A stretch of 64,000 bases of DNA from Streptomyces kurssanovii (GTDB taxonomy: Bacteria; Actinomycetota; Actinomycetes; Streptomycetales; Streptomycetaceae): positions 1 to 64,000 of the forward strand of contig NZ_BMTN01000006.1 in NCBI RefSeq assembly GCF_014649695.1, given 5' to 3'. Shown here in pieces: positions 7,763 through 17,799 of the stretch; position 1 is the stretch's first letter; the number at the start of each line of letters is the position of its first letter. The notes under the pieces were generated by a model that worked only from the letters and a program-made list of their open reading frames with translations, made no database searches and had not been told where the DNA came from. Both the position numbers and the translations under genes were made by a program.

Positions 7763-9613
7763 TCAGCCCAGCTTGGACACGTCCCTGACGGCGCCCCTGT
7801 CGGCGCTCGTCGCCATCGCGGCGTAGGCGCGCAGTGCGGCGGACACCTTGCGTTCCCGCGACGTGGGGGCGTAGACGCCGCCCAGGGCCGCACGCCGGGA
7901 GGCCAGCGTGGCGTCGTCGACGAGGAGTTCGATGGTGCGGCCCGGGATGTCGATGCGGATGCGGTCGCCGTCCTCGACGAGCGCGATCGTGCCGCCGGAG
8001 GCCGCCTCCGGGGACGCGTGGCCGATCGACAGGCCCGAGGTGCCGCCGGAGAAGCGGCCGTCGGTGATCAGGGCGCACGTCTTGCCGAGGCCGCGGCCCT
8101 TGAGGAAGGACGTCGGGTAGAGCATCTCCTGCATGCCGGGGCCGCCCTTGGGGCCCTCGTAGCGGATGACCACCACGTCGCCGTGGGTGACCTCCTTCTT
8201 GAGGATCTTGTCGACGGCCTCTTCCTGCGACTCGCAGACCACGGCGGGGCCCTCGAAGGTCCAGATGGACTCGTCCACACCGGCGGTCTTCACGACGCAG
8301 CCGTCGACGGCGAGGTTGCCGCGCAGCACCGCGAGTCCGCCGTCCTTGGAGTACGCGTGCTCGGCGGAACGGATGCAGCCGTTCTCCGCGTCGTCGTCCA
8401 GCGCCTCCCAGCGCTCGGACTGGGAGAAGGCCGTGGCGGAGCGGACGCAGCCGGGCGCCGCGTGCCACAGCTCGACGGCCTCGGCGGACGGCGAACCGCC
8501 GCGCACGTCCCAGCTCTTGAGCCAGTCCGCGAGCGAGGGGCTGTGCACGGAGTGCACGTCCTCGTTCAGCAGGCCGGCGCGGTGCAGTTCGCCCAGCAGG
8601 GCGGGGATGCCGCCGGCGCGGTGGACGTCCTCCATGTAGTACGTGCGGTTCTTGGCGACGTTCGGCGCGACCTTGGCCAGGCAGGGCACCCGGCGCGAGA
8701 CGGCGTCGATCTCCGTGAGGCCGAAATCGACGCCCGCCTCCTGGGCGGCGGCCAGCAGGTGCAGGATCGTGTTCGTCGAGCCGCCCATGGCGATGTCGAG
8801 GGCCATGGCGTTCTCGAAAGCCGCGAAGGTGGCGACGTTGCGCGGCAGGACGGACTCGTCGCCCTGCTCGTAGTACCGCTTGGTGATGTCGACGACCGTC
8901 GCGGCGGCGTTCTCGTACAGCGCCTTGCGGGCGGTGTGGGTGGCGAGGACGGAGCCGTTGCCCGGCAGGGACAGGCCGATGGCCTCGGTCAGGCAGTTCA
9001 TCGAGTTGGCGGTGAACATGCCCGAACAGGAGCCGCAGGTCGGGCAGGCGTTCTCCTCGATACGGAGGATGTCCTCGTCCGAGATCTTCTCGTTGACCGC
9101 GTCCGACATGGCGTCGACCAGGTCGAGCGTGCGGACCGTGCCGTCGACGAGCGTCGCCCGGCCGGACTCCATCGGGCCGCCGGAGACGAAGACGGTCGGG
9201 ATGTTCAGCCGCAGGGCGGCGTTGAGCATGCCCGGGGTGATCTTGTCGCAGTTGGAGATGCAGATCAGGGCGTCCGCGCAGTGGGCCTCGACCATGTACT
9301 CGACCGAGTCGGCGATCAGGTCGCGGGAAGGCAGGGAGTAGAGCATGCCGCCGTGGCCCATGGCGATGCCGTCGTCGACGGCGATCGTGTTGAACTCGCG
9401 GGGCACGGCGCCCGCCGCCTTGATCGCCTCGGACACGATCCGGCCCACCGGGGCCAGGTGCGTGTGGCCGGGGACGAACTCGGTGAAGGAGTTGGCGACG
9501 GCGACGATCGGCTTGCCGATGTCCTCGCTCGCTACGCCCGACGCCCGCATAAGGGCGCGGGCGCCCGCCATGTTGCGGCCGTGGGTGACAGTGCGGGACC
9601 TCAGCTCGGGCAT
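7763..9613 (-). CDS. ilvD: dihydroxy-acid dehydratase
   Basis: The 616-residue enzyme makes 2-keto acids from dihydroxyvalerate and dihydroxymethylvalerate in valine, isoleucine and (indirectly) pantothenate synthesis. The iron-sulfur motifs are present: [13 protein letters not shown] and [17 protein letters not shown], followed by [12 protein letters not shown]. Near the C-terminus are SLIT-type motifs, [19 protein letters not shown]. Length is full. No leader peptide was seen upstream. It is transcribed alone; the upstream neighbour (TetR) ends 93 bp away on the same strand. A branched-chain link with panC (pantothenate) 28 kb away is metabolic only. Confidence 0.97.
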   Translation of the reverse strand: MPELRSRTVTHGRNMAGARALMRASGVASEDIGKPIVAVANSFTEFVPGHTHLAPVGRIVSEAIKAAGAVPREFNTIAVDDGIAMGHGGMLYSLPSRDLIADSVEYMVEAHCADALICISNCDKITPGMLNAALRLNIPTVFVSGGPMESGRATLVDGTVRTLDLVDAMSDAVNEKISDEDILRIEENACPTCGSCSGMFTANSMNCLTEAIGLSLPGNGSVLATHTARKALYENAAATVVDITKRYYEQGDESVLPRNVATFAAFENAMALDIAMGGSTNTILHLLAAAQEAGVDFGLTEIDAVSRRVPCLAKVAPNVAKNRTYYMEDVHRAGGIPALLGELHRAGLLNEDVHSVHSPSLADWLKSWDVRGGSPSAEAVELWHAAPGCVRSATAFSQSERWEALDDDAENGCIRSAEHAYSKDGGLAVLRGNLAVDGCVVKTAGVDESIWTFEGPAVVCESQEEAVDKILKKEVTHGDVVVIRYEGPKGGPGMQEMLYPTSFLKGRGLGKTCALITDGRFSGGTSGLSIGHASPEAASGGTIALVEDGDRIRIDIPGRTIELLVDDATLASRRAALGGVYAPTSRERKVSAALRAYAAMATSADRGAVRDVSKLG

Positions 9614-9706
9614 CGTCGCTCGCTCCTCGTGACGGGTGTACCTGCCTCGAGCGTACGCCGCCGCTCCAAGATCTGGACAGCTTGTCCGGAATGCGGGACG
9701 CCCGGC

Positions 9707-10363
9707 TCAGTCCTCGGTCGGCCGGCCCTCGACGTCCTCGGTCGACCGGCCCTCGACGTCCTCGGTCAGGTAGCGCTGCAGTGACGGTGCCACCATCCGC
9801 ACGATCTCCTCCGGGTCCACGGACGCCAGCGGTTCCACCTGGACCACGTACCGCAGGATCACGATGCCCACCATGTGGGAGGCGGCGAGCTCGGCCCGGA
9901 AGCGCGGATCCGGTACGTCCAGCTCCGCCGCCACCCGCTCCAGCAGACGCCGCAGCACGAATCCTCGCAGCACCTTGGCCGCCGCGTCGTGGGTCAGCGC
10001 GGAACGGACGATCGCGAGCAGGGGCGCGCGGGTCGCCGGGTTCTCCCAGATGCCGATGAAGTAGCGCGCCAGGCGTTCCCCGATCCCCGCCTCACCCTGG
10101 CCGAGGATCTGCGGCAGCACCATCGCCGGTTCGAAGGAGACCTCGATCGCGGCCGCGAAGACGTCGTCCTTGCTGCCGAAATAGTGGTGGACGAGTGCCG
10201 CGTCGACCCCGGCCGCCCGCGCGATCCCGCGCATCGTCGTCTTGTCGTAACCGCGCTCGGCGAACTCGGCCCTGGCCGCCTGAAGGATGCGTTCCCGCGC
10301 GCCGGGCCCCTCGTCGGCCGCCTTACGGGCGGGACGGCCGCGCCGCCTGCGTTCCTCCGTCAC
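9707..10363 (-). CDS. TetR-family transcriptional regulator
   Basis: The 218-residue protein has a basic N-terminus ([10 protein letters not shown]) and a TetR DNA-binding helix-turn-helix at about residues 20-65: [27 protein letters not shown] then [14 protein letters not shown]. The C-terminal ligand domain, with [17 protein letters not shown] and [21 protein letters not shown], matches the subfamily with a TetR_C-type domain. The GTG at 10363 overlaps the stop of the upstream isomerase by 4 bp (GTGA), so the two are co-translated. The C-terminal end is an 8-residue tandem repeat ([19 protein letters not shown]). Target and ligand are unknown; the coupled isomerase gene is a candidate partner. 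Confidence 0.9.
   Translation of the reverse strand: MTEERRRRGRPARKAADEGPGARERILQAARAEFAERGYDKTTMRGIARAAGVDAALVHHYFGSKDDVFAAAIEVSFEPAMVLPQILGQGEAGIGERLARYFIGIWENPATRAPLLAIVRSALTHDAAAKVLRGFVLRRLLERVAAELDVPDPRFRAELAASHMVGIVILRYVVQVEPLASVDPEEIVRMVAPSLQRYLTEDVEGRSTEDVEGRPTED
9710..9768. repeat. 24-bp tandem repeat in the 3' end of the tetR gene
   Basis: Two 24-bp units (9710-9733 and 9734-9757) differ at one base and are followed by an 11-bp partial third copy (9758-9768). The unit is a multiple of three, so it adds the octapeptide TEDVEGR(S/P) in frame. This looks like recent slippage expansion at a dispensable C-terminus. Confidence 0.9.
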
Positions 10364-11178
10364 GAGATGCGGGTGGCCGACGCCAGGTGCAGCCGGGTGA
10401 AGGCCAGCGCCTCCGCGAGATCGGCCTCGCGTTCGGCGGCGGACATGGCGCGGCGGGTGTTGACCTCGATGACGACATGGCCGTCGAAGCCAGTGCGCGC
10501 GAGCCGCTCCAGCAGTTCCGCGCAGGGCTGGTCGCCCCGGCCGGGCACCAGGTGCTCGTCCTTCGCTGACCCCTTGCCGTCGGCCAGGTGCACATGACCG
10601 AGCCGGTCGCCCATGCGATCGACCATCGCCAGGGTGTCGGTGCGGGAGGTCGCGGTGTGCGACAGGTCGATCGTGAAGTGGCGGTAGTCGTCCTTGGTGA
10701 CGTCCCAGTCGGGGGCGTAGGCGAGCATCTCGCGGTCCCGGTAGCGCCACGGGTACATGTTCTCCACCGCGAAGCGCACGTCCGTCTCGTCCGCCATCCG
10801 CCAGATCCCTCGGACGAAGTCGCGTGCGTACTGGCGCTGCCAGCGGAACGGCGGATGCACCACGACCGTCGACGCGCCGAGCTTCTCCGCCGCCGCCTTC
10901 GCGCGCTGGAGCTTCACCCACGGATCCGTGGACCAGACCCGCTGGGTGATCAGCAGACACGGCGCGTGGACCGCGTGGACCGGCATCCGGTGGTAGTCGG
11001 AGAGCCGGCGGAGCGCCTCGATGTCCTGGCTCACGGGATCGGTCCACACCATGACCTCGACGCCGTCGTAGCCGAGGCGTGCGGCGACCTCGAAGGCTGT
11101 CGCCGTCGACTCCGGATAGACGGAAGCCGTCGACAGGACAACCTTCGCATCCGGGATACGCACGACTGGTTCTGCCAC
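10360..11178 (-). CDS. sugar-phosphate isomerase/epimerase-like TIM-barrel protein
   Basis: The 272-residue protein belongs to the xylose-isomerase-like/AP-endonuclease-2 TIM-barrel superfamily. Features include [13 protein letters not shown] near the N-terminus, [22 protein letters not shown] (metal-ligand Glu), [33 protein letters not shown] and VVIEVNTRR, which supply the Glu/Asp/His metal site in the usual order. The true substrate cannot be read from sequence. It is translationally coupled to the downstream TetR gene. Its 5' coding region (about 11064-11127) has a degenerate 60-bp copy in the 12982-13224 intergenic region. Confidence 0.85.
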   Translation of the reverse strand: MAEPVVRIPDAKVVLSTASVYPESTATAFEVAARLGYDGVEVMVWTDPVSQDIEALRRLSDYHRMPVHAVHAPCLLITQRVWSTDPWVKLQRAKAAAEKLGASTVVVHPPFRWQRQYARDFVRGIWRMADETDVRFAVENMYPWRYRDREMLAYAPDWDVTKDDYRHFTIDLSHTATSRTDTLAMVDRMGDRLGHVHLADGKGSAKDEHLVPGRGDQPCAELLERLARTGFDGHVVIEVNTRRAMSAAEREADLAEALAFTRLHLASATRIS

Positions 11179-11201
11179 GGGGAACAGGGTACGGGGCCGG
11201 A

Positions 11202-12134
11202 CTAGTCGGCAGGGAGGTGATCCAGGCGGCGGAGGATCACGCCCTCACGCAGCGCCCAGGGGCAGATCTCGAGTTCGTCCGCCCCGAAGAGGTCCATCGC
11301 ACCCTCCGCCACCAGGGCTCCCGCGAGGATCTGGCGGGCTCGCCCCTCCGACACACCGGGCAGACAGACACGCTGCTCGACGGTCATGGCCGCCAGCTTG
11401 GGGACCCACTCCTCCAGTGATTTACGACTCAGTTCCCTCTGCACGTACAGGCCCTCCGCGGAGCGCGCGGCGCCGGTTATCCGGGCCAGCTGCTTGAAGG
11501 TCTTGGAGGTCGCGACTATGTGGTCCGGCTTGCCGAGGCGGCTGAACTCCCCGACGACCTTGGCGATCTGGGCCCGCACATGGCGGCGCAGTGCCTTGAC
11601 GTCCTGCGCGTCCGGCGGGTCACCGGGCAGCATGCCCGCGGTGAGCCGGCCCGCGCCGAGCGGCAGGGACACGGCCGCGTCGGGCTCCTCGTCCATGCCG
11701 TAGGCGATCTCGAGGGAACCGCCGCCGATGTCGAGGACGAGCAGCTTCCCGGCCGACCAGCCGAACCAGCGGCGGGCGGCGAGGAAGGTGAGCCGCGCCT
11801 CCTCCTCGCCGCTCAGCACCGTCAGGGCGACACCGGTCTCTTCCTTCACCCGGGCCAGCACGGCGTCCGCGTTGGTGGCCTCGCGCACCGCGGAGGTGGC
11901 GAAGGCCAGCACCTCCTCGCAGCCCTTGTCCTCCGCGGCCTGGAGGGCCTCGGTGACCGTGTCGACGAGCCGGTCGACGCCGTCGTCACCGATCGCCCCG
12001 TCCTCGTCGAGCAGCTCGGCGAGGCGCAGTTCCGCCTTGTGCGAGTGGGCGGGCAGCGGCCGTGCGCCGGGGTGGGCATCCACTGCCAGCAGATGCACCG
12101 TGTTCGAACCGACGTCGAGGACTCCGAGTCTCAT
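11202..12134 (-). CDS. Ppx/GppA-family exopolyphosphatase
   Basis: The 310-residue protein has the actin/hsp70-like ATPase fold of exopolyphosphatase and guanosine pentaphosphatase: phosphate-1 motif [12 protein letters not shown] at residues 4-15, [14 protein letters not shown], phosphate-2 motif [16 protein letters not shown], and PLGAGRLT. It is the short form, lacking the C-terminal HD domain of long Ppx. It should cleave polyphosphate and/or pppGpp. The ATG at 12134 was chosen because homologs begin MRLGVLDVG; the longer frame runs into the divergent gene. The divergent gene at 12175 starts 40 bp away, so the two promoters overlap. Confidence 0.9.
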   Translation of the reverse strand: MRLGVLDVGSNTVHLLAVDAHPGARPLPAHSHKAELRLAELLDEDGAIGDDGVDRLVDTVTEALQAAEDKGCEEVLAFATSAVREATNADAVLARVKEETGVALTVLSGEEEARLTFLAARRWFGWSAGKLLVLDIGGGSLEIAYGMDEEPDAAVSLPLGAGRLTAGMLPGDPPDAQDVKALRRHVRAQIAKVVGEFSRLGKPDHIVATSKTFKQLARITGAARSAEGLYVQRELSRKSLEEWVPKLAAMTVEQRVCLPGVSEGRARQILAGALVAEGAMDLFGADELEICPWALREGVILRRLDHLPAD

Positions 12135-12162
12135 GGACGGAACGCTACTGCGGCCGCCCGCA

Positions 12163-12168
12163 TACGCT
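12163..12168 (+). promoter_or_regulatory. -10 element of a leaderless promoter (12175 gene)
   Basis: TACGCT lies 6 bp before the GTG start at 12175, with no Shine-Dalgarno between. This spacing puts the transcription start at the start codon, a leaderless arrangement common in Streptomyces. No clear -35. Confidence 0.5.
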
Positions 12169-12174
12169 GGACCC

Positions 12175-12981
12175 GTGCCAAAGACGAAAAAGGCGAAGCC
12201 GGGCAAAGCCAGCCCTCCGGAGAAGACCGAGACCGACGAGAAGGGCCTGGACTTCGCCCGCGCCTGGGTGGAGTTCCCCGACCCGGCCGACGACGAACAG
12301 GTCTTCCGCTGCGACCTGACGTGGCTGACCTCGCGCTGGAACTGCATCTTCGGCAGCGGCTGCCAGGGCATCCAGGCGGGGCGCGCGGACGACGGCTGCT
12401 GCACGCTGGGGGCGCACTTCTCCGACGAGGACGACGAGAAGCGTGTCGCGGAGCACGTGGCCCGTCTCACGCCGGACCTCTGGCAGTTCCACGACGTCGG
12501 CACGAGCACGGGATGGGTGCAGAAGGACGACGACGGCGAGCGCCAGACGCGGCGCTGGGAGGGCTCGTGCATCTTCCAGAACCGCCCGGGCTTCGCGGGC
12601 GGCGCGGGATGCTCGCTGCACATCCTGGCGCTGCGCGAGGGCCGCGAGCCGCTGGAGACCAAGCCGGACGTGTGCTGGCAGCTGCCCGTGCGGCGCACGT
12701 ACGAGTGGATCGACCGGCCCGACGACTCACGCGTCCTTCAGGTGTCCATCGGTGAGTACGACCGCCGCGGCTGGGGCCCCGGCGGTCACGACCTGCACTG
12801 GTGGTGCACGTCGGCGACGTCCGCGCACGGCGCCGGCGAGCCGGTGTACGTGACGTACCGCCCTGAGCTGACGGAACTGATGGGCAAGGCTGCGTACGAC
12901 GTCCTGGCCGGCCTGTGCGAGGCCCGCCTGGCGTCCTCGCTCCCCATGGTCGCCCCGCACCCGGCCGATCCGGCCGTCTGA
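12175..12981 (+). CDS. Cys- and Trp-rich protein of unknown function
   Basis: The 268-residue protein is not recognised. After a Lys/Pro-rich N-terminus ([10 protein letters not shown]) it has clustered cysteines: [17 protein letters not shown] and [11 protein letters not shown], then [29 protein letters not shown]. The pattern resembles metal-binding Cys-cluster proteins, but no named zinc or iron-sulfur motif is matched with certainty. Trp residues are also frequent. No signal peptide or membrane segment, so it is probably cytoplasmic. The GTG start is supported by a -10 six bases upstream. It is divergent from the Ppx gene and convergent with the BACON gene. Function cannot be assigned. 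Confidence 0.82.
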   Translation: MPKTKKAKPGKASPPEKTETDEKGLDFARAWVEFPDPADDEQVFRCDLTWLTSRWNCIFGSGCQGIQAGRADDGCCTLGAHFSDEDDEKRVAEHVARLTPDLWQFHDVGTSTGWVQKDDDGERQTRRWEGSCIFQNRPGFAGGAGCSLHILALREGREPLETKPDVCWQLPVRRTYEWIDRPDDSRVLQVSIGEYDRRGWGPGGHDLHWWCTSATSAHGAGEPVYVTYRPELTELMGKAAYDVLAGLCEARLASSLPMVAPHPADPAV

Positions 12982-13054
12982 GGACCCGCCGAGGGCCGGC
13001 GCACGCACGCGCCGGTCTCGGAAGGCGGCCGCACGGCCGGGGGGCGCGCGCTCC

Positions 13055-13113
13055 CGTCGTGCCGAGGCGTGCGCCGGCCTCGAAGGCTGTGGCCGGACTC
13101 CGGATGACCGAAG
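13055..13113. other. degenerate intergenic copy of the isomerase 5' coding segment
   Basis: Bases 13055-13113 align with 11064-11127, inside the isomerase gene. The core GCCGAGGCGTGCG...CTCGAAGGCTGT matches 28 of 30 bases, then GACTCCGGAT matches fully after a 2-bp gap, and similarity fades on both sides. Orientation is the same. It is non-coding here (no frame continues). It is best read as a relic of a duplication or recombination event. Confidence 0.75.
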
Positions 13114-13115
13114 CG

Positions 13116-13135
13116 CCGCCGGCCGGGGCCGGCGG
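13116..13135. terminator. bidirectional terminator-like hairpin
   Basis: CCGCCGGC (13116-13123) and GCCGGCGG (13128-13135) form a perfect 8-bp stem with a 4-base loop between two convergent genes. The rest of 12982-13224 is GC-rich with a repeated GGAAGGCGGCCG (about 13020 and 13151) and holds no credible gene. Confidence 0.45.
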
Positions 13136-13224
13136 AAGCGCCGGTTCCCCGGAAGGCGGCCGCCCGGCCGTAGCGGCACAGGGCCGGGCGGGCGCGTTCC
13201 GGGCAGGCCGGCGCCCATGCGCCG

Positions 13225-14928
13225 TCAGTTCGCCGGCGGTGGTGTCGCCGGCTCCGTGGGCGGACCCGTCGGCGGGTCCGACGGGGTCGGGTCCGGAGCG
13301 GGCGACGACGGCGGTTCGGAGGGCGGCGGACTCGACGGCGGTGGGCTCGACGGCGGTGGGCTCGACGGCGGCGTCGGGTCCGGCGACGACGGGGGCGGGC
13401 TCGACGGCTCGCTCGGGTCCGGGCCCGGCGACGACGGCGGCCTCGTCGCGTCACCGTGACCGCGGATGAAGACGACCGCCCCGGACGGATCGACGCCCAC
13501 CCGTGCCCGCCACGGCCCGGCCGGCTCCCGCGAACGGTCGACGATCACATACAGGGTGATCGTTTCGCCGGGGTCCAGCGTGCCGGACGACCGGCTCAGG
13601 TGGAGCCAGGACGCACCCGTCCACGCCGACCAGTGGACCTGCGAGCCGCCGGACGCCGTGAGCGTGATGCGGGTGCGGTCACCGGCCGGCTCCGCCTCGA
13701 CGGTGATCCGGCCGGGCCCCACCCGGCCCGGGACGGACGGCGGCGTGATCCCTTCCGCGCTGACGACCTCGACGGAGACGTCGGGCGAGCGGCGGTTCGC
13801 CGTGAACCTCGGGTCGGGCGTGGTGCTCGCGTTGCCCGCGTTCTCGTAGTGGTCGTACGGGTCGGCGGCCGAGCCGTACGCGCCCGCCCGCTCGTCCGCG
13901 CTGGCCGCGGGACCGCGGGCCTCCCCCGTCAGCGGGGCTCCTCGGTACGCCGCCCACAGGGCGAGCACCGGAGCGGCCACGACGGTGGCCACGACCGTCG
14001 TCGTCACCGCCCGCGCGCGCAGCCGGTCCCGCCGGGCCGCGTGGTCCTTCGGGTCCAGCGGGAAGCCTCGGGGGCCGAACCGTGGCCCTCCCGCCCGCGC
14101 CCTCGGGACGTGCAGCATCGCCATGTACGCGGCCGCCCTCGGCGCCTCGACCAGCGGCAGCGCGGCGGGCGTGACGGCGGAACCCGGCCAGGGCCCTCCC
14201 GCGCCGGCGCGCTCGGCGGCGCGCCGGCAACGCGGACAGTCGTCGACGTGCCGCACGAGTTCCTGGCGCAGCGCCGCGGAGAGCAGCACGCGGTTGTCGC
14301 CGGTGAGCCGGCCGACCGCGGGGCAGTCGCCGGTCTCGACGACGGCGAGCGCGGCGCGGGTCCGCTCGACCTCGCAGGCGGCGGCCGCGAGGAGGTCGCG
14401 AGTGGCCGCGGGCTCCGTCCCGAGGACGGAGGCCACCTGGCCGGCGTCGAGCCCGTGCCGGACGGCGAGTTCGAGCGCCTCGCGCTGCTCGGGGGTGGTG
14501 CCGGCGGCCTCCGGCCATGCCAGCAGGGCGAGTTCGGCGCGGTGACGCTCCGCGGTCCCGGGGCTCGTCCCGGCCGCGCGCTCCTCCGCGGCCGCGGGCC
14601 GCCCGGTGTGCGTGCCCTGGCGCCTGCGCCGTTGTTCGGTCAGCCGGCGCAGGCAGGCCCACCGTGCGAGCGCGTACAACCAGGCCTTCCGCTCGGCCGT
14701 GTCGCCGGGGCAGCGCCCCTGTTGGCGTTCGGCGATGGCGAGTACGTCACCGAGGACCGCCGTGGCCGCGTCGTGATCGCAGAGCACGGACAGGCAGTAG
14801 GTGAACAGACCGTTCAGATACGGCTCGTAACGTGCGGGCGGCCGCCCGGGGGACGTACGGGGGGCGCGTCGGTGCGCCCGGTGTGCGCCGGTGGTGTGGG
14901 TAGGGGATTCCAGCCTGCTGCTCGTCAC
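13225..14928 (-). CDS. membrane-anchored sigma-like/zinc-finger/BACON fusion protein
   Basis: The 567-residue protein joins several modules. Residues about 35-110 resemble ECF sigma region 2 (YEPYLNGLFTYCLSVLCDHDAATAVLGD, then KAWLYALARWACLRRL). Residues about 140-200 resemble sigma region 4 (PEQREALELAVRHGLDAGQV). A zinc-binding anti-sigma-like HxxxCxxC follows (His227, Cys231, Cys234). One membrane helix lies at about 307-328. Outside is a BACON-like beta-sandwich (VHWSAWTGASWLHLSRSSGTL) and then a roughly 80-residue Pro/Ser tail typical of wall-spanning linkers. The gene is monocistronic and divergent from radA across 172 bp. A role in envelope signalling or carbohydrate binding is inference. 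Confidence 0.82.
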   Translation of the reverse strand: MTSSRLESPTHTTGAHRAHRRAPRTSPGRPPARYEPYLNGLFTYCLSVLCDHDAATAVLGDVLAIAERQQGRCPGDTAERKAWLYALARWACLRRLTEQRRRRQGTHTGRPAAAEERAAGTSPGTAERHRAELALLAWPEAAGTTPEQREALELAVRHGLDAGQVASVLGTEPAATRDLLAAAACEVERTRAALAVVETGDCPAVGRLTGDNRVLLSAALRQELVRHVDDCPRCRRAAERAGAGGPWPGSAVTPAALPLVEAPRAAAYMAMLHVPRARAGGPRFGPRGFPLDPKDHAARRDRLRARAVTTTVVATVVAAPVLALWAAYRGAPLTGEARGPAASADERAGAYGSAADPYDHYENAGNASTTPDPRFTANRRSPDVSVEVVSAEGITPPSVPGRVGPGRITVEAEPAGDRTRITLTASGGSQVHWSAWTGASWLHLSRSSGTLDPGETITLYVIVDRSREPAGPWRARVGVDPSGAVVFIRGHGDATRPPSSPGPDPSEPSSPPPSSPDPTPPSSPPPSSPPPSSPPPSEPPSSPAPDPTPSDPPTGPPTEPATPPPAN

Positions 14929-15088
14929 TCGGTGACCGTAGGGGCAGGACGGTGGCCCCTTCGCACCCCTTGAGCACTTTTAACCCCTACGGGTGAACTG
15001 TTCGCTCGAAGGGGGACAGCGATAGTGAATTCCGGGCCGAATGCCATCCCCCTTTCGGTCGAGTCGCTGCGCTGTCGGTGGTCCCGGT

Positions 15089-15094
15089 TACGGT
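15089..15094 (+). promoter_or_regulatory. -10 element of a leaderless radA promoter
   Basis: TACGGT ends 6 bp before the radA ATG (15101) with no ribosome binding site between, implying a leaderless transcript. The -35 region is weak. Confidence 0.45.
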
Positions 15095-15100
15095 TTGCGC

Positions 15101-16543
15101 ATGGCTGCCCGTACGAAATCCGCGAAGGACCGGCCGTCCTACCGCTGCACCGACTGCGGCTGGACGACCGTGAAGTGGCTCGGCCGCTGCCCCGAATGCC
15201 AGGCGTGGGGCACGGTCGAGGAGTACGGCGCACCCGCCGTCCGCACCACCGCCGCCGGCCGTGTGTCCACCGCCGCCCTGCCCATCGGCCAGGTCGACGG
15301 CCGGCAGGCGACCGCCCGCTCCACCGGGGTCGACGAGCTCGACCGGGTGCTCGGCGGGGGCCTGGTGCCCGGTGCCGTCGTGCTCCTCGCGGGCGAGCCC
15401 GGCGTCGGCAAGTCGACGCTGCTGCTCGACGTCGCGGCGAAGGCGGCCAGCGACGAGCACCGCACGCTCTACGTGACCGGCGAGGAGTCCGCGAGTCAGG
15501 TGCGGCTGCGGGCCGACCGGATCAAGGCGCTGCACGACCACCTCTACCTCGCCGCGGAGACCGACCTCTCGGCCGTGCTCGGCCACCTGGACGCGGTCAA
15601 GCCCTCGCTGCTGGTCCTGGACTCGGTGCAGACCGTGGCGTCCCCCGAGATCGACGGGGCGCCGGGCGGAATGGCCCAGGTCAGGGAGGTCGCGGGCGCT
15701 CTCATCCGCGCCTCCAAGGAGCGCGGCATGTCGACGCTGCTCGTCGGCCACGTCACCAAGGACGGCGCCATCGCCGGTCCCCGGCTGCTCGAGCACCTGG
15801 TGGACGTGGTGCTCTCCTTCGAGGGCGACCGGCATGCCCGGCTGCGCCTGGTCAGAGGCGTGAAGAACCGCTACGGAGCTACCGACGAGGTCGGCTGCTT
15901 CGAGCTGCACGACGAGGGCATCACCGGTCTCGCGGACCCGTCCGGACTGTTCCTGACCCGCCGCGCCGAGCCGGTCCCCGGCACCTGCCTGACGGTGACC
16001 CTGGAGGGCCGCCGTCCCTTGGTCGCCGAGGTGCAGGCCCTCACCGTCGACTCCCAGATCCCCTCCCCCCGGCGCACCACGTCCGGTCTGGAGACCTCCC
16101 GCGTGTCGATGATGCTGGCCGTGCTCGAGCAGCGCGGCCGGATCACCGCCCTCGGCAAGCGCGACATCTACAGCGCCACGGTCGGCGGGGTGAAGCTCTC
16201 GGAGCCGGCCGCGGACCTGGCGATCGCGCTCGCCCTGGCCTCGGCGGCCAGCGACGTCCCCCTGCCGAAGAACCTGGTCGCGATCGGCGAGGTCGGCCTC
16301 GCGGGCGAGGTGAGGAGGGTCACGGGCGTCCAGCGCAGACTGGCGGAGGCCCACCGCCTGGGCTTCACGCACGCCCTGGTCCCCTCCGATCCGGGGAAGG
16401 TCCCACCCGGTATGAAGGTCACCGAAGTCGCCGACATGGGTGACGCCCTGAGGGTGCTGCCGAGAGGCCGTCAGGGGTCATCCGGCGGCGGCTCGCGCAG
16501 AGAGCGGGCGGAGGCCCCACGGGAGGCGGAGGCTCGCCGGTAG
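15101..16543 (+). CDS. radA: DNA repair protein RadA (branch-migration helicase)
   Basis: The 480-residue protein processes recombination intermediates together with RecA. It has the N-terminal zinc finger CTDCGW...GRCPEC (residues about 16-36), a RecA-like core with Walker [10 protein letters not shown] and Walker [10 protein letters not shown], the RadA-specific [12 protein letters not shown], and a C-terminal Lon-protease-like domain ([17 protein letters not shown], then [13 protein letters not shown]). Length is normal. The ATG at 15101 is preferred over upstream in-frame ATGs because the zinc finger follows it directly. disA follows 44 bp downstream; radA-disA linkage is widespread in bacteria, with RadA known to inhibit DisA in B. 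subtilis. Confidence 0.96.
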   Translation: MAARTKSAKDRPSYRCTDCGWTTVKWLGRCPECQAWGTVEEYGAPAVRTTAAGRVSTAALPIGQVDGRQATARSTGVDELDRVLGGGLVPGAVVLLAGEPGVGKSTLLLDVAAKAASDEHRTLYVTGEESASQVRLRADRIKALHDHLYLAAETDLSAVLGHLDAVKPSLLVLDSVQTVASPEIDGAPGGMAQVREVAGALIRASKERGMSTLLVGHVTKDGAIAGPRLLEHLVDVVLSFEGDRHARLRLVRGVKNRYGATDEVGCFELHDEGITGLADPSGLFLTRRAEPVPGTCLTVTLEGRRPLVAEVQALTVDSQIPSPRRTTSGLETSRVSMMLAVLEQRGRITALGKRDIYSATVGGVKLSEPAADLAIALALASAASDVPLPKNLVAIGEVGLAGEVRRVTGVQRRLAEAHRLGFTHALVPSDPGKVPPGMKVTEVADMGDALRVLPRGRQGSSGGGSRRERAEAPREAEARR

Positions 16544-16587
16544 ACTTTGCCCTGGTCTCGCCCACCCGTACGAGCCGGAGGAGTGCA

Positions 16588-17712
16588 GTGGCAGCCAAGG
16601 ACGGGGCATCAGCACCCGGAAAGTCCGGCGGAGGCTCCGGCAACGAAGCGCTGATCCGCGCCGCCCTGAGCGCCGTCGCACCGGGCACTGCCCTGCGCGA
16701 CGGACTGGAGCGCATCCTCCGGGGCAACACCGGAGGCCTGATCGTTCTCGGCATGGACAAGACCGTCGAGTCGATGTGCACCGGCGGTTTCGTGCTGGAC
16801 GTGGAATTCACCGCCACCAGGTTGCGCGAGCTGTGCAAGCTGGACGGCGCGCTCATCCTCGACAAGGACATCTCCAAGATCCACCGGGCCGGTGTTCAGC
16901 TGGTCCCCGACGCCTCGATCCCCACGGAGGAGACAGGCACCCGGCACCGCACCGCGGACCGGGTCTCACGTCAGTGCGGCTTCCCGGTCGTGTCCGTGTC
17001 GCAGTCGATGCGCCTGATCGCGCTGTACGTGGACGGGGAGCGCCGGGTCCTCGAGGAGTCGGCGGCGATCCTTTCCCGCGCCAACCAGGCGCTGGCCACC
17101 CTCGAGCGCTACAAGCTCCGCCTCGACGAGGTCGCGGGCACACTGTCGGCCCTCGAGATCGAGGACCTGGTCACCGTCCGCGACGTCACCGCGGTCGCGC
17201 AGCGTCTGGAGATGGTGCGCCGGATCGCGACCGAGATCGCGGAGTACGTGGTCGAGCTGGGCACCGACGGCCGTCTGCTGGCCCTGCAGCTCGACGAGTT
17301 GATCGCCGGCGTCGAGCCGGAGCGCGAACTGGTCGTGCGGGACTACGTACCGGAGCCGACGGCGAAGCGCTCGCGCACCGTCGAGGAGGCACTCGCGGAG
17401 CTGGACGCGCTCAGCCACGGCGAACTGCTCGAACTGCCCACCGTGGCCAGGGCCCTCGGCTACAGCGGTTCGCCGGAGACGCTCGACTCGGCGGTCTCGC
17501 CGCGCGGTTACCGGCTGCTGGCGAAGGTTCCGCGACTGCCGGGCGCGATCATCGAGCGGCTCGTCGAGCACTTCGGCGGGCTCCAGAAGCTGCTCGCGGC
17601 GAGCGTGGACGACCTCCAGGCGGTGGACGGCGTCGGCGAGGCGCGGGCCCGCAGCGTGCGGGAGGGCCTGTCGCGGCTCGCGGAGTCCTCGATCCTCGAG
17701 CGGTACGTCTAG
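16588..17712 (+). CDS. disA: DNA-integrity scanning diadenylate cyclase
   Basis: The 374-residue protein makes the second messenger c-di-AMP from two ATP and scans DNA. The catalytic DAC domain carries DGA at residues 86-88 and RHR at 119-121. A linker of helices follows, and the C-terminus has a helix-hairpin-helix DNA-binding region ([20 protein letters not shown], then [16 protein letters not shown]). The GTG at 16588 lies 4 bases after GGAGGAG. It follows radA with a 44-bp gap and is probably co-transcribed. Streptomyces normally have DisA as the only diadenylate cyclase. Confidence 0.96.
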   Translation: MAAKDGASAPGKSGGGSGNEALIRAALSAVAPGTALRDGLERILRGNTGGLIVLGMDKTVESMCTGGFVLDVEFTATRLRELCKLDGALILDKDISKIHRAGVQLVPDASIPTEETGTRHRTADRVSRQCGFPVVSVSQSMRLIALYVDGERRVLEESAAILSRANQALATLERYKLRLDEVAGTLSALEIEDLVTVRDVTAVAQRLEMVRRIATEIAEYVVELGTDGRLLALQLDELIAGVEPERELVVRDYVPEPTAKRSRTVEEALAELDALSHGELLELPTVARALGYSGSPETLDSAVSPRGYRLLAKVPRLPGAIIERLVEHFGGLQKLLAASVDDLQAVDGVGEARARSVREGLSRLAESSILERYV

Positions 17713-17799
17713 GGTCTTCGTCCCGATCGGGCCGGGACGGCGGTACGCCCCCGGGCGTGCCCGGCTCCCCGGCCTGCTCCTCGACGGGAAGCCGGGGGC

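Noticed and set aside
8018-9784. A 588-codon open frame antisense to ilvD
   Set aside because: A composition shadow: ilvD on the other strand carries full family motifs.
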